A stretch of DNA of 64,000 nt from CBDEGU01 sp965238045. GTDB taxonomy: Bacteria > Acidobacteriota > Terriglobia > Bryobacterales > UBA6623. Shown here one piece after another: positions 1 to 8,729 of this stretch. The DNA lies in contig CBDEGU010000012.1 of NCBI GenBank assembly GCA_965238045.1, forward strand, positions 2,799,159 through 2,863,158. Reading direction: 5' to 3'. A model generated the notes under the pieces. It searched no databases, was not told the origin of the DNA, and saw nothing but the letters and a program-made list of their open reading frames with translations. Both the position numbers and the translations under genes were made by a program. Positions within the stretch are counted from its first letter, which is position 1; each line of letters starts with the position of its first letter.

Positions 1-1253
1 CTGGTCGCACCCGAAGGCCAGCGGATCGCCAGTAACTGTCCCGGATAGGGATAGGGCCGCTTGCTGAGCGGTTCGATGCGGAAGCGTTCGATGGCGTCTC
101 TGTCGAGTTCGACGCCCATGCCGGGCTTTTCGGGAATCGCGGCCATGCCGTTGGCGACCTCAATGCCGGGCGTGATCATCTGGTGCGTGTAGAGCTGGTG
201 ACAGTTCACCGCCGGCCAGCGTGCATGGCTGAGCACGGCTCCGAAATGCAGGGCGAAATTCGCGGTGATCCCGGTGCCGACAAGCTGCAGCCAGAAGGGT
301 TTCGAAGCGGCGGCGGCGACTGTCGCGTTGTTCATGACGCGTCCGGCGGCGCCGCCGATGACGAATCCGTCGCAGACCTCTTCTCTGAGCGCGGTCATGA
401 TCGGAGGATTTCCGAAGTGATGCGCGATGGGAATACTCGTCCGCTTGCGAAGCAGCTTATTGCCCTCGACATCGCCTTGCGGGATGGGCGTCTCCCAGAT
501 CGCGATATGGTGATACTTCTCAAGCCCGGTGCAGTAGGGGATGGCGTGGGCGGAATCCATTAAGGTGGCGTTGTAGTCGAAGTCGATCTTGAAATGCTTG
601 GGCAGGGTGGCCGTGAGCACGCGGCACTGGTCGTCGAGATCGAACCAAGGACGGGCTTTCGTTTTGAAATCGGTATAGCCGGCCGCGGCGGCGTCCTTGC
701 ATTCGGAAACCCAGTCCCGGCCCGGCATGTCGATCGCCCACCAGCTCAGGAACGCACGGTCGCGATGCTGGCGCCCGAAGAGCCGATGGATCGGCACGCC
801 CTGAACCTTCGCGGCGGCGTCGAATAGCGCCTGCTGCAGGCCGTGGCCGAGCGAGTCATCCCACATCACTTCGGCGGCTCTCTTGCCCATGACGCGAGCG
901 ATGGTGGCATCTTCCAGCGGACGGCCCCCGTAGTAGACCATCGCCTCGCCGAATCCTTTCACGCCGCATGCAAGCTCGATTTCACAGATTTCGAAATAGC
1001 GCCAGTGGTAGAGCTCGCGCTTCATGTTGCGATCGGGTACGGGCCGGAAGGGCACCTCGACCCAAGTGCGATCGACCTTCTTGATGGATGTGTCGAGCAG
1101 CCCGTTGAGGGCGGGCGGCGGAGACGCGGCCGGCATTGCGGAGGCGGCTGGTGGTGAGGCAGCCGCGACTGGCGGCGGAGAGGGCAGCGCGGCGGCGAAA
1201 GCCCCCGCGGCGGCGGTTCGTAAGGCGTTACGGCGAGTCACTTTCCGTTTCAT
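1..1253 (-). CDS. Enolase-superfamily (mandelate racemase-like) protein with Tat-type signal, partial
   Basis: An open minus-strand frame starts at ATG 1253 and runs off the left edge (417 codons present, C-terminus missing). The N-terminus has a twin-arginine-like start (TRRNALRT) followed by an Ala/Pro-rich stretch, so export is likely. The barrel shows the family signature: a paired-lysine strand (FKTKARPW), a metal-binding strand IDFDYN and an acidic strand ETPIPQ. It closely parallels the divergent gene at 3434-4825 (shared blocks such as MWDDS.GHGLQ, NPPIMTALREEVCDGFVIGG and LQLVGTGITA), so the two are paralogues. Members abstract a proton alpha to a carboxylate; the substrate here is unknown. 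It is probably the third gene of an operon after 2287-3306 and 1398-2222 (144-bp gap). An exported enolase-superfamily enzyme is unusual. Confidence 0.85.
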   Translation of the reverse strand, partial: MKRKVTRRNALRTAAAGAFAAALPSPPPVAAASPPAASAMPAASPPPALNGLLDTSIKKVDRTWVEVPFRPVPDRNMKRELYHWRYFEICEIELACGVKGFGEAMVYYGGRPLEDATIARVMGKRAAEVMWDDSLGHGLQQALFDAAAKVQGVPIHRLFGRQHRDRAFLSWWAIDMPGRDWVSECKDAAAAGYTDFKTKARPWFDLDDQCRVLTATLPKHFKIDFDYNATLMDSAHAIPYCTGLEKYHHIAIWETPIPQGDVEGNKLLRKRTSIPIAHHFGNPPIMTALREEVCDGFVIGGAAGRVMNNATVAAAASKPFWLQLVGTGITANFALHFGAVLSHARWPAVNCHQLYTHQMITPGIEVANGMAAIPEKPGMGVELDRDAIERFRIEPLSKRPYPYPGQLLAIRWPSGAT

Positions 1254-1397
1254 ATTCTCTCCTGGCGGCACTAGCCAGTCCTGCGCCAAAGCCGATCGTG
1301 GTCCACAGATAGCACAAGGCTCCGCGGCAAGGCAAACGACCGCTCGGCGCGTGAAGCGCTGGATAGGCCTTAGGGGCTCGCGGCCGGAGACCGATTG

Positions 1398-2222
1398 CTA
1401 GCGCGGCCGGTCTCCGCCGGCGGTGGTGCGATGCATCAACCGGGGACGGGTCTGGTCGTAATCATAGACGGCGTAGTGCATCACGCAGCGGTTGTCCCAG
1501 AGAAGAACATCCTTCTCGCGCCAGTGATGCCGGTACACATTTTCCGGCCGCGAGGCGCGTTGCTGCAAATAGTCGAGGAGCGGACGACTCTCATCGGCGG
1601 TCATATCGCGGAAGTGAGACGTGAAATAGGGATTGACGAAGATCGCCTTGCGTCCGGTCTCGGGATGGGTGCGGACCACGGGATGGCCGACTGGTGGAGG
1701 CACGTCGCTGATCGGAAGCGTGTCGCTGCCGGGCCTGCTGTTCCGCTCGATCAATGGCTCACTCGAATGCATAGCGGTCAGGGGGCCGAGCACCTGTTTC
1801 ATGCCATCGGAGAGTTCGTCGTAGACGGCGTACATATTGCAGAACATGGTGTCGCCATAGCCCTCGGTGATCGTCCGTCCGTGGAGGACCGAGCAGGCGG
1901 GCGGCTTTTCGGCGAATGAAATATCGGAATGCCAGAAATTATTGCGCCCCCCCGGTGTTTGCAGCTTGTTTTCGAGAATGAGAACTTCTGGATGATCGTC
2001 GAGCCCCCGGCGGGACTGAAGCGGATGCCCCTCGACCGGCCCGAAGATGGTTGTGAAAGCGATCTGGTCGGCGGGCTGGATGTTCTGGCCACGAAAGAGC
2101 AGCACCAGATGTTCACGAAAAACCCGCCGCACGGCATCGCTCTGCGCGGTGTCGAAGGGCTTGGACAAGTCGACGCCGGTGATTTCGGCGCCGAGCGCTC
2201 CCGATAGTGGACGTACCTGCAT
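1398..2222 (-). CDS. TauD/TfdA-family Fe(II)/2-oxoglutarate dioxygenase
   Basis: A 274-residue protein with the full TauD layout: the HxD metal pair is His98/Asp100 (WHSDISF), the distal histidine is His249 (MHYAVYDY), and the 2-oxoglutarate-binding arginine is Arg265 (MHRTT). Length matches the family (about 280). Family members hydroxylate taurine, 2,4-D or other small acids with Fe(II) and 2-oxoglutarate; the substrate cannot be read from sequence. There is no signal peptide, so it should be cytoplasmic, unlike its exported neighbours. It lies between the DHDPS-like gene (64 bp upstream) and the enolase-superfamily gene (144 bp downstream) on the same strand, which suggests one transcript for breakdown of a small organic acid. 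Confidence 0.88.
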   Translation of the reverse strand: MQVRPLSGALGAEITGVDLSKPFDTAQSDAVRRVFREHLVLLFRGQNIQPADQIAFTTIFGPVEGHPLQSRRGLDDHPEVLILENKLQTPGGRNNFWHSDISFAEKPPACSVLHGRTITEGYGDTMFCNMYAVYDELSDGMKQVLGPLTAMHSSEPLIERNSRPGSDTLPISDVPPPVGHPVVRTHPETGRKAIFVNPYFTSHFRDMTADESRPLLDYLQQRASRPENVYRHHWREKDVLLWDNRCVMHYAVYDYDQTRPRLMHRTTAGGDRPR

Positions 2223-2286
2223 GTCTGTTCTGCCTCCGAACGCGGCCCGCGGCGCTATGCCAACGCGGGATTATGGCGACGCGCGG

Positions 2287-3306
2287 CTATGCCGTGAAGT
2301 GCGGCTTGACAAACTCGTAAGTTTTTCGAAACGCCGCCATGGCGTCTTCATCCAGCGGGCGGGCGTCGGGGTTGCGAACCTTCCAGTTCGAGACGACGCC
2401 CCGCAGATGCAGCACATAGAGCAGCGACGGAAATCCGTAAGCGACCGCTTGGGTGACAAAAAGCATCGCCTTTGAGAAGTAATCGAGCGCTTCGTTTTCC
2501 TTGCCCTGGTTCCAGAGATCCCACACCTTTACATAGAGATCGACCCACCCGGCGGCAGGCATGTTGCCGCCGATTCCCAGCGACATCTCATCGGGCAAGT
2601 TGCGGCCATGACTCCCGGTGAACGGAACGATGCGCCCCCCGCTCTTGGCGTTGAACTCCTTGATGCGTGACATCGAATGGCCAGCTTCGTCTTTAACGAA
2701 ACGTAGCGTCGGCACCTGTTTCGCCATTTGCAGGACGAATTCCACGCTCATGTTCCCCGTCGTCTGCACAAACATCGGAAGGCCGCAGACCTTGCCGATC
2801 GCCGCATAATATTTGGCGACTTCGTCGAGGTCGAACTCACCGCGATCGCGTGTCGGCAGGGCGATAATCGCGTCGGGCTGAAGTTTTTCCGCGTGCTTGG
2901 CGTACTTAACGGCCGTCTCGGTATCGGAAGCCTGAACGCCGATTACGGTAACCGGACGAAGGTTCTTGTTGGCCTTGACGATGCGTTCGGCGCCCTCAAT
3001 GCGTTCGTCGTAACTGAGGTACTGATACTCGCTGGCACGCTGCGGCCAGACTATGCCGTGGACGCCGGTGTGGTCGAGGAACGCCACTTGCTTTTCGAGT
3101 TCATCGAAAGCGATCTGATTATCTTTCGTATACGGCGTCTGGACAATCGGAAAGATGCCGCGAAACTTCTTCGCATCGACGGCATTGGCCGAGCAGGCCA
3201 TACTGTCGAACAAACACCAGCCAAGTCCGGCGCCACCCAGGGTACGCAAGAAATTTCGGCGGCTGGCTCCCCATCCGCCCGGAGTCTTCATCAATGCATT
3301 CGGCAT
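2287..3306 (-). CDS. Dihydrodipicolinate synthase/N-acetylneuraminate lyase family protein, Tat-exported, atypical active site
   Basis: A 339-residue TIM-barrel aldolase-type protein. The frame stays open upstream to 3843, but the start at 3306 is chosen because it follows a GGGGGA ribosome site and gives a Tat signal (ASRRNFLRTLGG). The Schiff-base lysine is Lys205 in LRFVKDEAG. Two other family hallmarks are altered: the GTTGE substrate-binding loop is replaced by WPQRASEY, and the YNxP tyrosine segment reads FVQTTGN. It is therefore not a DapA for lysine synthesis; it may be a retro-aldolase or dehydratase for an unknown keto acid, or may not be an aldolase at all. First gene of a probable three-gene minus-strand operon and divergent from a second enolase-superfamily gene. 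Confidence 0.82.
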   Translation of the reverse strand: MPNALMKTPGGWGASRRNFLRTLGGAGLGWCLFDSMACSANAVDAKKFRGIFPIVQTPYTKDNQIAFDELEKQVAFLDHTGVHGIVWPQRASEYQYLSYDERIEGAERIVKANKNLRPVTVIGVQASDTETAVKYAKHAEKLQPDAIIALPTRDRGEFDLDEVAKYYAAIGKVCGLPMFVQTTGNMSVEFVLQMAKQVPTLRFVKDEAGHSMSRIKEFNAKSGGRIVPFTGSHGRNLPDEMSLGIGGNMPAAGWVDLYVKVWDLWNQGKENEALDYFSKAMLFVTQAVAYGFPSLLYVLHLRGVVSNWKVRNPDARPLDEDAMAAFRKTYEFVKPHFTA

Positions 3307-3433
3307 GGCGCGGTATCCCCCATAAAAGATCATAGTGATCCGAGAATCGAAATGCACCCGAGAGAGTTGCCCCGGTACAGCGGCGCGGGATCGAGACTTG
3401 GCTGATTCGCCAATTTGGTATGATTGCCTCGCT
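3307..3433. promoter_or_regulatory. Divergent promoter region between DHDPS-like and enolase-superfamily genes
   Basis: On the plus strand an extended -10, TGG then TATGAT, occupies 3416-3424, only 9 bp ahead of the ATG at 3434, which would give a near-leaderless message. On the minus strand TATGAT (plus positions 3329-3334) lies 22 bp before the ATG at 3306. Neither has a convincing -35 box, so these are candidates only. Confidence 0.4.
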
Positions 3434-4825
3434 ATGGACAAGAGGACTTCGCGGCGGAATTTTTTCTTGCAATCGGGGCTCGGGGCGGCGAGCGCTCTGG
3501 CGGTGGCGGAGTCGCGTCCCGTGTTCGGGGCGGCCCCGGCGGTCGTGGGCGGGTCGAACACCGATGTCCAGACGGTCGAGCGTATCTGGGTCGATGTGCC
3601 GTTTCGTCCGATACCGAAAAAACATATGCATCGGGAGCGCCCCGGCTGGACACTTTTCGAAGTGACCAAGACGACGCTAGCCAACGGCGTAGTGGGATTC
3701 GGCGAGGCGATGGTGCAGTATGGCGGCCGTCCGCTCGACGACGCGACGATCGGGCGGGTAAGCGGACGACCGGCGGCGGAGTCGATGTGGGATGACTCGA
3801 TCGGACATGGCCTGCAGATGGCGTTGTTCGACGCGGTGGGCAAGACGAACGGCGTTCCGATTCACAGCCTGATGGGACGCCAGGTGCGCGATCGCGCGTT
3901 CATGAGCTGGTGGGCCTGCGATCAGCCGGCGCAGGACTGGGTCCAGGAATGCAAAGACGCCACGGAGCGGGGTTACACGGCGTTCAAAGCCAAGGCGCGC
4001 TCATGGTTTGATCTTGATGAGCAGTGCCGCGTGCTGACGGCGACGCTGCCGCCACATTTCAAGATCGATTTTGATTTCAATTCGCTATTGCTCGACTCAG
4101 GCCACGCGGGCCCCTACCTGGTGGAGCTGGAAAAGTACAAGCATCTCGCGATCTACGAATCGCCCATTCCTCAGGCCGATGTCGAAGGCAACAAGCTTCT
4201 GCGCCGCAAGACGCGAATTCCGATCGCGATGCATTTCGGCAATCCTCCGATCATGACCGCCCTGAGGGAGGAGGTCTGCGACGGGTTCGTGATCGGCGGC
4301 GGCGCGAGCCGGGTGATCAACAATGGAACGATCGCGGCGATAGCGAACAAGCCGTTCTGGCTGCAGTTGGTCGGGACCGGAATCACGGCCACATGGGCCA
4401 TGCACCTGGCGGCGGTGCTGACGCATGCGCGATGGCCGTCGATCAACTGCAACAATCTGTACGAAGCGGGTCTAGTGACACCGGGCATCAAGGTGGAGAA
4501 CGGTTCGGCGAGGATTCCCGACGGTCCCGGCCTGGGCGTGGAACTCGACGAGGACGCGGTGGAACGATACCGCATCGAGCCTCTCACCAAGCGCCGCGTG
4601 CCGCCGACCGATATCTTGCTGGCGATTCGCTGGCCGTCCGGCGGCACGACGTACTATGTCAGCGCTCGTCTCTACCGGGCCGACTTTCTTGCTGGCAAGC
4701 TTCCGGTCTTTGCCCGAGGCGTCTATATGGAGCAGATCCCCGACGACGGTAGCCGGGACTGGAAGGATTTAAACGCGCGCGCACTGAGGAACGGCAGCGT
4801 CCACACGGCGGGACGCCCCATCTAG
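3434..4825 (+). CDS. Enolase-superfamily (mandelate racemase-like) protein with Tat signal
   Basis: A 463-residue protein. The start at 3434 is preferred over an upstream in-frame ATG at 3335 because it begins directly with a Tat signal (TSRRNFFLQSGLGAA). The barrel carries the superfamily residues: Lys185/Lys187 (FKAKARSWFD), metal ligands near Asp212/Asp214 (IDFDFN) and Glu242 (YESPIPQ), plus DGFVIGGGASRV near the C-terminal end of the barrel. It is a paralogue of the partial gene at 1-1253 and is transcribed divergently from the cluster containing it. Function: probably acid-sugar dehydration or epimerisation via an enolate, in the periplasm if the Tat signal is used. Substrate unknown; enolase-superfamily assignment is strong, specific activity is not. 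Confidence 0.85.
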   Translation: MDKRTSRRNFFLQSGLGAASALAVAESRPVFGAAPAVVGGSNTDVQTVERIWVDVPFRPIPKKHMHRERPGWTLFEVTKTTLANGVVGFGEAMVQYGGRPLDDATIGRVSGRPAAESMWDDSIGHGLQMALFDAVGKTNGVPIHSLMGRQVRDRAFMSWWACDQPAQDWVQECKDATERGYTAFKAKARSWFDLDEQCRVLTATLPPHFKIDFDFNSLLLDSGHAGPYLVELEKYKHLAIYESPIPQADVEGNKLLRRKTRIPIAMHFGNPPIMTALREEVCDGFVIGGGASRVINNGTIAAIANKPFWLQLVGTGITATWAMHLAAVLTHARWPSINCNNLYEAGLVTPGIKVENGSARIPDGPGLGVELDEDAVERYRIEPLTKRRVPPTDILLAIRWPSGGTTYYVSARLYRADFLAGKLPVFARGVYMEQIPDDGSRDWKDLNARALRNGSVHTAGRPI

Positions 4826-4834
4826 CTGGTGTTT

Positions 4835-4889
4835 CGGCCGCGGACCCGGCGGTCGAGGGCGAGACGGGGGAAGTGAAAATCCGCGGCCG
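4835..4889. terminator. GC-rich inverted repeat between convergent genes
   Basis: Perfect 10-bp arms CGGCCGCGGA and TCCGCGGCCG with a 35-bp loop lie between the convergent ends at 4825 and 4942. The loop is long and there is no T tract, so a bidirectional terminator is only a suggestion. Confidence 0.3.
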
Positions 4890-4941
4890 CCAGCTCATTC
4901 GATCCACCGGCCGGCCCCAGCGACATTTCAGGGGCGGGATA

Positions 4942-5364
4942 CTACGGGCAGCTTGCGGCGCTTTTCTGTTTTCGTTTCTTGCGCGCCTGTTTGCGTTCCT
5001 CGATGATCTGCTGGTACTTGACCTGCTGCTCGGGACCGAGCACGGCCATGATCTGGGCCATTCGTTCTTCTCGAAGGATTTTGATCTCCGGCTCGATGAT
5101 CTTCCGCGCATCGTGATAGCGCTTGCCGATGTCGTCGTAGATCCGGTCGATCTGCTGGATTTGCTTGCTGTCCAGCGACAGATCGGTGGTCAGCCGATGG
5201 ATCAATTGCTGGCGGTACAGACCCGGATCCCTGCCATAGGGCCTCGAGGAGGCGGCGGCGCTTTGGACCCAGTAAAAATGGTTCGCCGCCGCACCGAAAA
5301 GCGCTCCGGCGACGAATACCAAGCCGAGGTAGAAGAAAGCCGCTCTGGTGGAAGGCCTGGTCAC
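4942..5364 (-). CDS. Membrane-anchored Spy/CpxP/CnrX-like periplasmic helical protein
   Basis: A 140-residue protein with one N-terminal membrane helix (about residues 8-27) and a long, charged, fully helical periplasmic part ending in a Lys/Arg-rich tail. The helical hairpin has LTxDLxLDxxQ followed by a repeat of the same type (MAVLGPEQQVKY), the pattern of LTXXQ-family proteins such as Spy, CpxP, ZraP and CnrX. It overlaps the preceding gene by 4 bp (5361-5364), and that gene overlaps an ECF sigma gene. The arrangement resembles the CnrH-CnrY-CnrX switch of Cupriavidus, where the anchored helical protein senses a periplasmic signal. Few His/Met residues are present, so metal sensing is not evident; envelope stress is a reasonable alternative. 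Confidence 0.7.
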   Translation of the reverse strand: MTRPSTRAAFFYLGLVFVAGALFGAAANHFYWVQSAAASSRPYGRDPGLYRQQLIHRLTTDLSLDSKQIQQIDRIYDDIGKRYHDARKIIEPEIKILREERMAQIMAVLGPEQQVKYQQIIEERKQARKKRKQKSAASCP

Positions 5365-5726
5365 TGTCTGTTCTCACCTAACAACCAAAGATCTCCGTCC
5401 GAGGCAAGAACCGCGTCCTCGACGAGCACGTCAATATAGCCGGCCTCGAGCAGATCCTCGGGCGCCCGCTGCACGAATCCCAGCGAGACGATCAATAACG
5501 CGGCCGCGAGACTCGCCGCCGCGGCGAGCCGTGTCGCCCAGATTCGCATCGGGATCAGCCAGCTCATCGTTCCGGCGGCTTCGATCTTCGCCCACAGCTC
5601 GGGCATGAAATCCGCCGATGGCTCAAAATCGGCGCACGCTTGCCTATAGGCCTTGAAGAGTTGGTCGAGTTTGTGCTCCTGATCCGGAATCATCGCTTCC
5701 TCGTGGCGCAGTTTATCAGATTTCAC
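5361..5726 (-). CDS. Small single-pass membrane protein, putative anti-sigma factor
   Basis: A 121-residue protein with a soluble N-terminal half (about residues 1-60, containing a Glu/Asp-rich DFEPSADFMPELWAKIE segment), one membrane helix (about 65-88), and a short acidic outer tail. It sits between the ECF sigma gene (11-bp overlap) and the Spy/CnrX-like gene (4-bp overlap), so the three are almost certainly co-translated. No zinc-binding HxxxCxxC (ZAS) motif is present. The role as anti-sigma factor is inferred from position and topology only. If correct, the N-terminal half would hold the sigma factor at the membrane and the C-terminal tail would contact the periplasmic sensor. Confidence 0.65.
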   Translation of the reverse strand: MKSDKLRHEEAMIPDQEHKLDQLFKAYRQACADFEPSADFMPELWAKIEAAGTMSWLIPMRIWATRLAAAASLAAALLIVSLGFVQRAPEDLLEAGYIDVLVEDAVLASDGDLWLLGENRQ

Positions 5727-6291
5727 CGCTGGCTCTCAAACGTTCTAGCTCCTTGAGCGCGCGCTTGCGAGCCCGAAACAGCCTGACTTTCAGAGCGTTT
5801 TCCTTGATGTCATAAATTTCGTGCAGTTCCTTCAGCGACAGTCCTTCTACTTCCCTGAGCAGCAGCAGAATCCTGTCTTCCTCGGAAATTCGGCCCAGCA
5901 AAGCTTGCACCGTCGCCCGGGCCTCCCGTTGGCGCAATTCTTCGCTGTGCTGCTTGCCTCCTTCGACCGCGTCGGCCACGACCACCTGCTCGTCGCTCAG
6001 ATCGGCCATGGTGATGGCGGCGGAGCGCCGTTTCTTTCTCAGATAGTCGTAAGTCGTATTGACCGTCAGCCGGTGCAGCCAGCGCTCGAATACCTCGAGC
6101 GAGCGCAACTGGCTCAGCGAATGATACAGCCGCACGAAAACGTCTTGCGACACATCCTCGACGTCGCCAGGGTGTCCGATCAGCCGATAGACGGTTCCCA
6201 GGATTCGCTTTCGATACGCATAAACAATCTGATTGAACGCAGCTTCGTCGCCGGACTGCGCGCGCTGGATCGTCTCTAGTTCGACGAGCAT
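5716..6291 (-). CDS. ECF-type RNA polymerase sigma-70 factor
   Basis: A 191-residue sigma factor of normal ECF length. Region 2 is visible (residues about 20-90: AYRKRILGTVYRLIGHPGD, DVSQDVFVRLY, FERWLHRLTVNTTYDYLRKK), then a linker, then region 4 with its helix-turn-helix (EDRILLLLREVEGLSLKELH, ENALKVRLFRARKRALKELE). The start at 6291 is chosen because it puts region 2 at the usual distance; the frame continues upstream to 6651 without homology. No strong ribosome site is evident. It is the first gene of a three-gene overlapping set with a membrane protein and a Spy/CnrX-like protein, so it is probably released on an envelope signal and may activate its own operon. Confidence 0.88.
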   Translation of the reverse strand: MLVELETIQRAQSGDEAAFNQIVYAYRKRILGTVYRLIGHPGDVEDVSQDVFVRLYHSLSQLRSLEVFERWLHRLTVNTTYDYLRKKRRSAAITMADLSDEQVVVADAVEGGKQHSEELRQREARATVQALLGRISEEDRILLLLREVEGLSLKELHEIYDIKENALKVRLFRARKRALKELERLRASGEI

Positions 6292-6941
6292 ACGGAACGA
6301 TATCTTCTGCTTGGAAGTGAATAGCCCGCATCGCCTCCCCGCGGCTGCCGGACTCCGGCACGTGATTTCCGTCCAGACGACTCCTCTGACAGGGGCCTCC
6401 ATTTGGTAGGGCGCGATAGCAGAGCTATAGGTTACTGCATCTGGAGATCCTTGCACTTCATGCCGCGCCGTCATGTAGGTCAAGGCCCAATAGAAATGTC
6501 CCCTGGCTCGTAAGGGCGAGGCGTCGCTGGGGCTGTGGAAATGTGGGAATCGCGGGAGCGATTTCCAAGGGAAGGGTGGGAAACCTCTCGTTGCCGTTCG
6601 AACCCTGCTCACGCCGCTTGTCATCGGCTCGGTTCGAAGCGCGGCCGACATTGCTGCGCACCAAAGCCTAGCTTCCGGCCGCGCTGGGCCACTTCTTGAG
6701 CCGTTTTGCCTGGCGGTAGCTGACCCCCAGCGGCTCGGCCGCTTCGGCCAACTTCCGCTCGCCTCGTTTCACTCGGCTCCGCACTTCCACGCGCAGCAAC
6801 TCCGTAAAGCGGATGGGCCCTCTGTTTCGGCGTCTTGACGAACTGAAAAATCAAGTAAAGAGCCGCCGCGGCGGCAAGAACGCGCCCGCTGCTCCGTGGA
6901 GCTGCGCTACCCTATCAGTGCATTCGTCACCGTGAATCACC
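6292..6941. other. 650-bp stretch without an intact gene
   Basis: Upstream region of the sigma-factor operon and of the divergent gene at 6942. Apart from the helix-turn-helix remnant at 6668-6835, no frame with credible protein content was seen. It probably holds the sigma operon promoter, but no clear -35/-10 pair could be chosen. Confidence 0.5.
6668..6835 (-). pseudogene. Remnant of a transposase-type helix-turn-helix domain
   Basis: In the frame ending at the TAG of 6670-6668 the minus strand encodes about 55 residues including ERKLAEAAEPLGVSYRQAKR followed by LKKW. The pattern LAEAAxxLGxSxRQxKRL is the N-terminal HTH of ISNCY/integrase-type transposases, in which the domain is followed by about 350 more residues. 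Here a stop follows at once and there is no catalytic part. It is read as a decayed insertion-sequence fragment; a short regulatory gene is possible but less likely. Confidence 0.4.
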
Positions 6942-8729
6942 ATGAAAGAAACAACCTACTGGCAGCGAACCGACTCCTTCGACGAAAAGATACGCCTTCT
7001 TCGCGCAGCCTATCGCAAGAAGGACTACCGTCTGGCGCGCTCGATCGGCGACTCGCTGCGCCACTCGATCACCCTCGATCAGCAACAGCAGGCTCCGCTC
7101 TCCGGCGACATCATCGGCCCCGAGTACGATTTGCCCGTCGCCGAGCTGCCCGCCGCTTGGCGTGACTGGGCGCGCGGCTGGTCCCACGCGCGGATTTTGG
7201 GGCTCGATGAGACGGCCAACCTCGTCCGCACCGGCGAGCCGGTCGAACTGGTCGCCGCTTTTCCCGAGGACCGCGTCCACTCACTGCGGCGCGAGGTGCG
7301 CCTGGCCCGCGTCGACGGTTCGATACTGCGTGAAGTTCGCTCCCAGGTGACCGAAGAAGTCCGGCGCGGACGGCAGCGCCACTGCCGCCTGACGTTTTTC
7401 GCCAGCGCCCCCGCACATCAGCGCTCCTACTGGATTCTCTTCTACGGCAACCCCGACGCCGAACTGCCCGGCTACCCCAGCGACCTCGAAGTGCGCGGCG
7501 AAGGCTTTCAGCTCGATTTCGAGAATGAGTACTTTCGCGGCAAGCTCTCCCAACGAATGGGCCAGCTCGAGCGCCTCACCTACAAGCGCGAGCACGGCCA
7601 AGAGCTCTTCGCCGGCGGCGAGGGACACGGTGAGCCGCCCGGCATCGACTGGGCGCACGACTACGTCACGTCGGGAAATTTCCAAAAGCTGCGCTGTACC
7701 AACTGGCCCGAGGTCCCCGACTACGAAGTCCTGCGCGGCCCTCTGTCGCTGACCGTCCGCCGCTGGGGTTTTCCCTGCTCGACCGTGCATCCTCTCTTTA
7801 CGCCCGCGCGCATGAACATATTCGTCGAATACCGCTTCTATGCCGGCACGCCCTGGTTCGTGAAGGTGGGCCACATGCAGGTCATCAAGGATATCGAGAT
7901 CGGCTATCTGCGCGACGACGAATGGGTCTTCTCCGGTATGTCGTTCACCGATACGGTCTGGATGGGCCCGGACGGCAAGCTCCGACAGGGCGAAGTCCCC
8001 CGCGGGGAGCGGGAGAATCTCTGGGCGGCCGGCTTCATCAATCCGCAAACGCAAGACGCCTTCATCGGGCTCTTTCTCGAACATGAAGTCGAAAACCGCG
8101 ACGATCTCAGGCACACCGGCGCGCCCCAGCTCTATTACAAGTGGCACGGCCACGTCTGGAGCCGCGCGCTCTATCACGGCGAAACCCTGAAAGCCGGGAC
8201 CGTGCTGCGGCAGAAAAACGCCTACCTGACGATGCCGTTTACGCCCGAAGGCGGTCCGCCCATGGTCGAGGGGATGCGGCAGCGGTTGCTGCATCCGCTC
8301 GCGCCCTCGGTGGCGGAGCTGCCCCCGGGCCTCAATCTGGCCGTCCCCCCGGGCCGTCTCGCCCGCCCGGGCGAGGCCGGCGACAGCCCCATCTCGAAAC
8401 GGCTGTTGTGGGAAGCGCTGGCCACCTGTCAGGACGAGCAACTCTACGCCGTGCGCCCGAGCGTCGTTGATCTCGGGCTGGTCTATGACCTGCGGGTGCG
8501 CGGCGATGTTGTCTACGTTCAGATGGCGATGCCTCATCGCGGACGGCCCCGGCTGGGCTACTTCTCCTACGGCTCGGGCGGCAACTCGACCCCGGTACGC
8601 ACCCAACTGCTGAAAGTCCCCGGCGTCGCCCGGGTCGTCGTTGAACAGACCTGGCAGCCTCCCTGGGACGCTAACCGCCTCACCGACCAAGGCCGCCGCA
8701 AGCTGGGAATTCCAGATCCGTCGGCCTGA
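6942..8729 (+). CDS. Large protein of unknown function with a C-terminal DUF59 (MIP18/SufT-like) domain
   Basis: A 595-residue protein without signal peptide. Residues 1 to about 480 are not recognised; they are rich in aromatic beta-strand segments (for example FENEYFRGKL, NIFVEYRFYAGTPWF) and could be a beta-sandwich carbohydrate-type fold, which is a guess. Residues about 483-590 match the Fe-S assembly domain DUF59: SVVDLGLVYDLRV, VVYVQMAMP, VPGVARVVVEQTWQPPWD and a closing RRKLGI. The TxxxCP cysteine, present in the two other DUF59 proteins of this cluster (14414-14854 and 15409-16485), is replaced by PHRGRPRL. It lies 267 bp ahead of sufB on the same strand. A role in Fe-S delivery to a specific partner is plausible; without the cysteine it may instead be a docking module. 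Confidence 0.7.
   Translation: MKETTYWQRTDSFDEKIRLLRAAYRKKDYRLARSIGDSLRHSITLDQQQQAPLSGDIIGPEYDLPVAELPAAWRDWARGWSHARILGLDETANLVRTGEPVELVAAFPEDRVHSLRREVRLARVDGSILREVRSQVTEEVRRGRQRHCRLTFFASAPAHQRSYWILFYGNPDAELPGYPSDLEVRGEGFQLDFENEYFRGKLSQRMGQLERLTYKREHGQELFAGGEGHGEPPGIDWAHDYVTSGNFQKLRCTNWPEVPDYEVLRGPLSLTVRRWGFPCSTVHPLFTPARMNIFVEYRFYAGTPWFVKVGHMQVIKDIEIGYLRDDEWVFSGMSFTDTVWMGPDGKLRQGEVPRGERENLWAAGFINPQTQDAFIGLFLEHEVENRDDLRHTGAPQLYYKWHGHVWSRALYHGETLKAGTVLRQKNAYLTMPFTPEGGPPMVEGMRQRLLHPLAPSVAELPPGLNLAVPPGRLARPGEAGDSPISKRLLWEALATCQDEQLYAVRPSVVDLGLVYDLRVRGDVVYVQMAMPHRGRPRLGYFSYGSGGNSTPVRTQLLKVPGVARVVVEQTWQPPWDANRLTDQGRRKLGIPDPSA

Noticed and set aside
3307..3843. N-terminal extension of the DHDPS-like protein up to 3843
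   Set aside because: It is antisense to the divergent enolase-superfamily gene, has no family content, and the ribosome site plus Tat signal favour the start at 3306.
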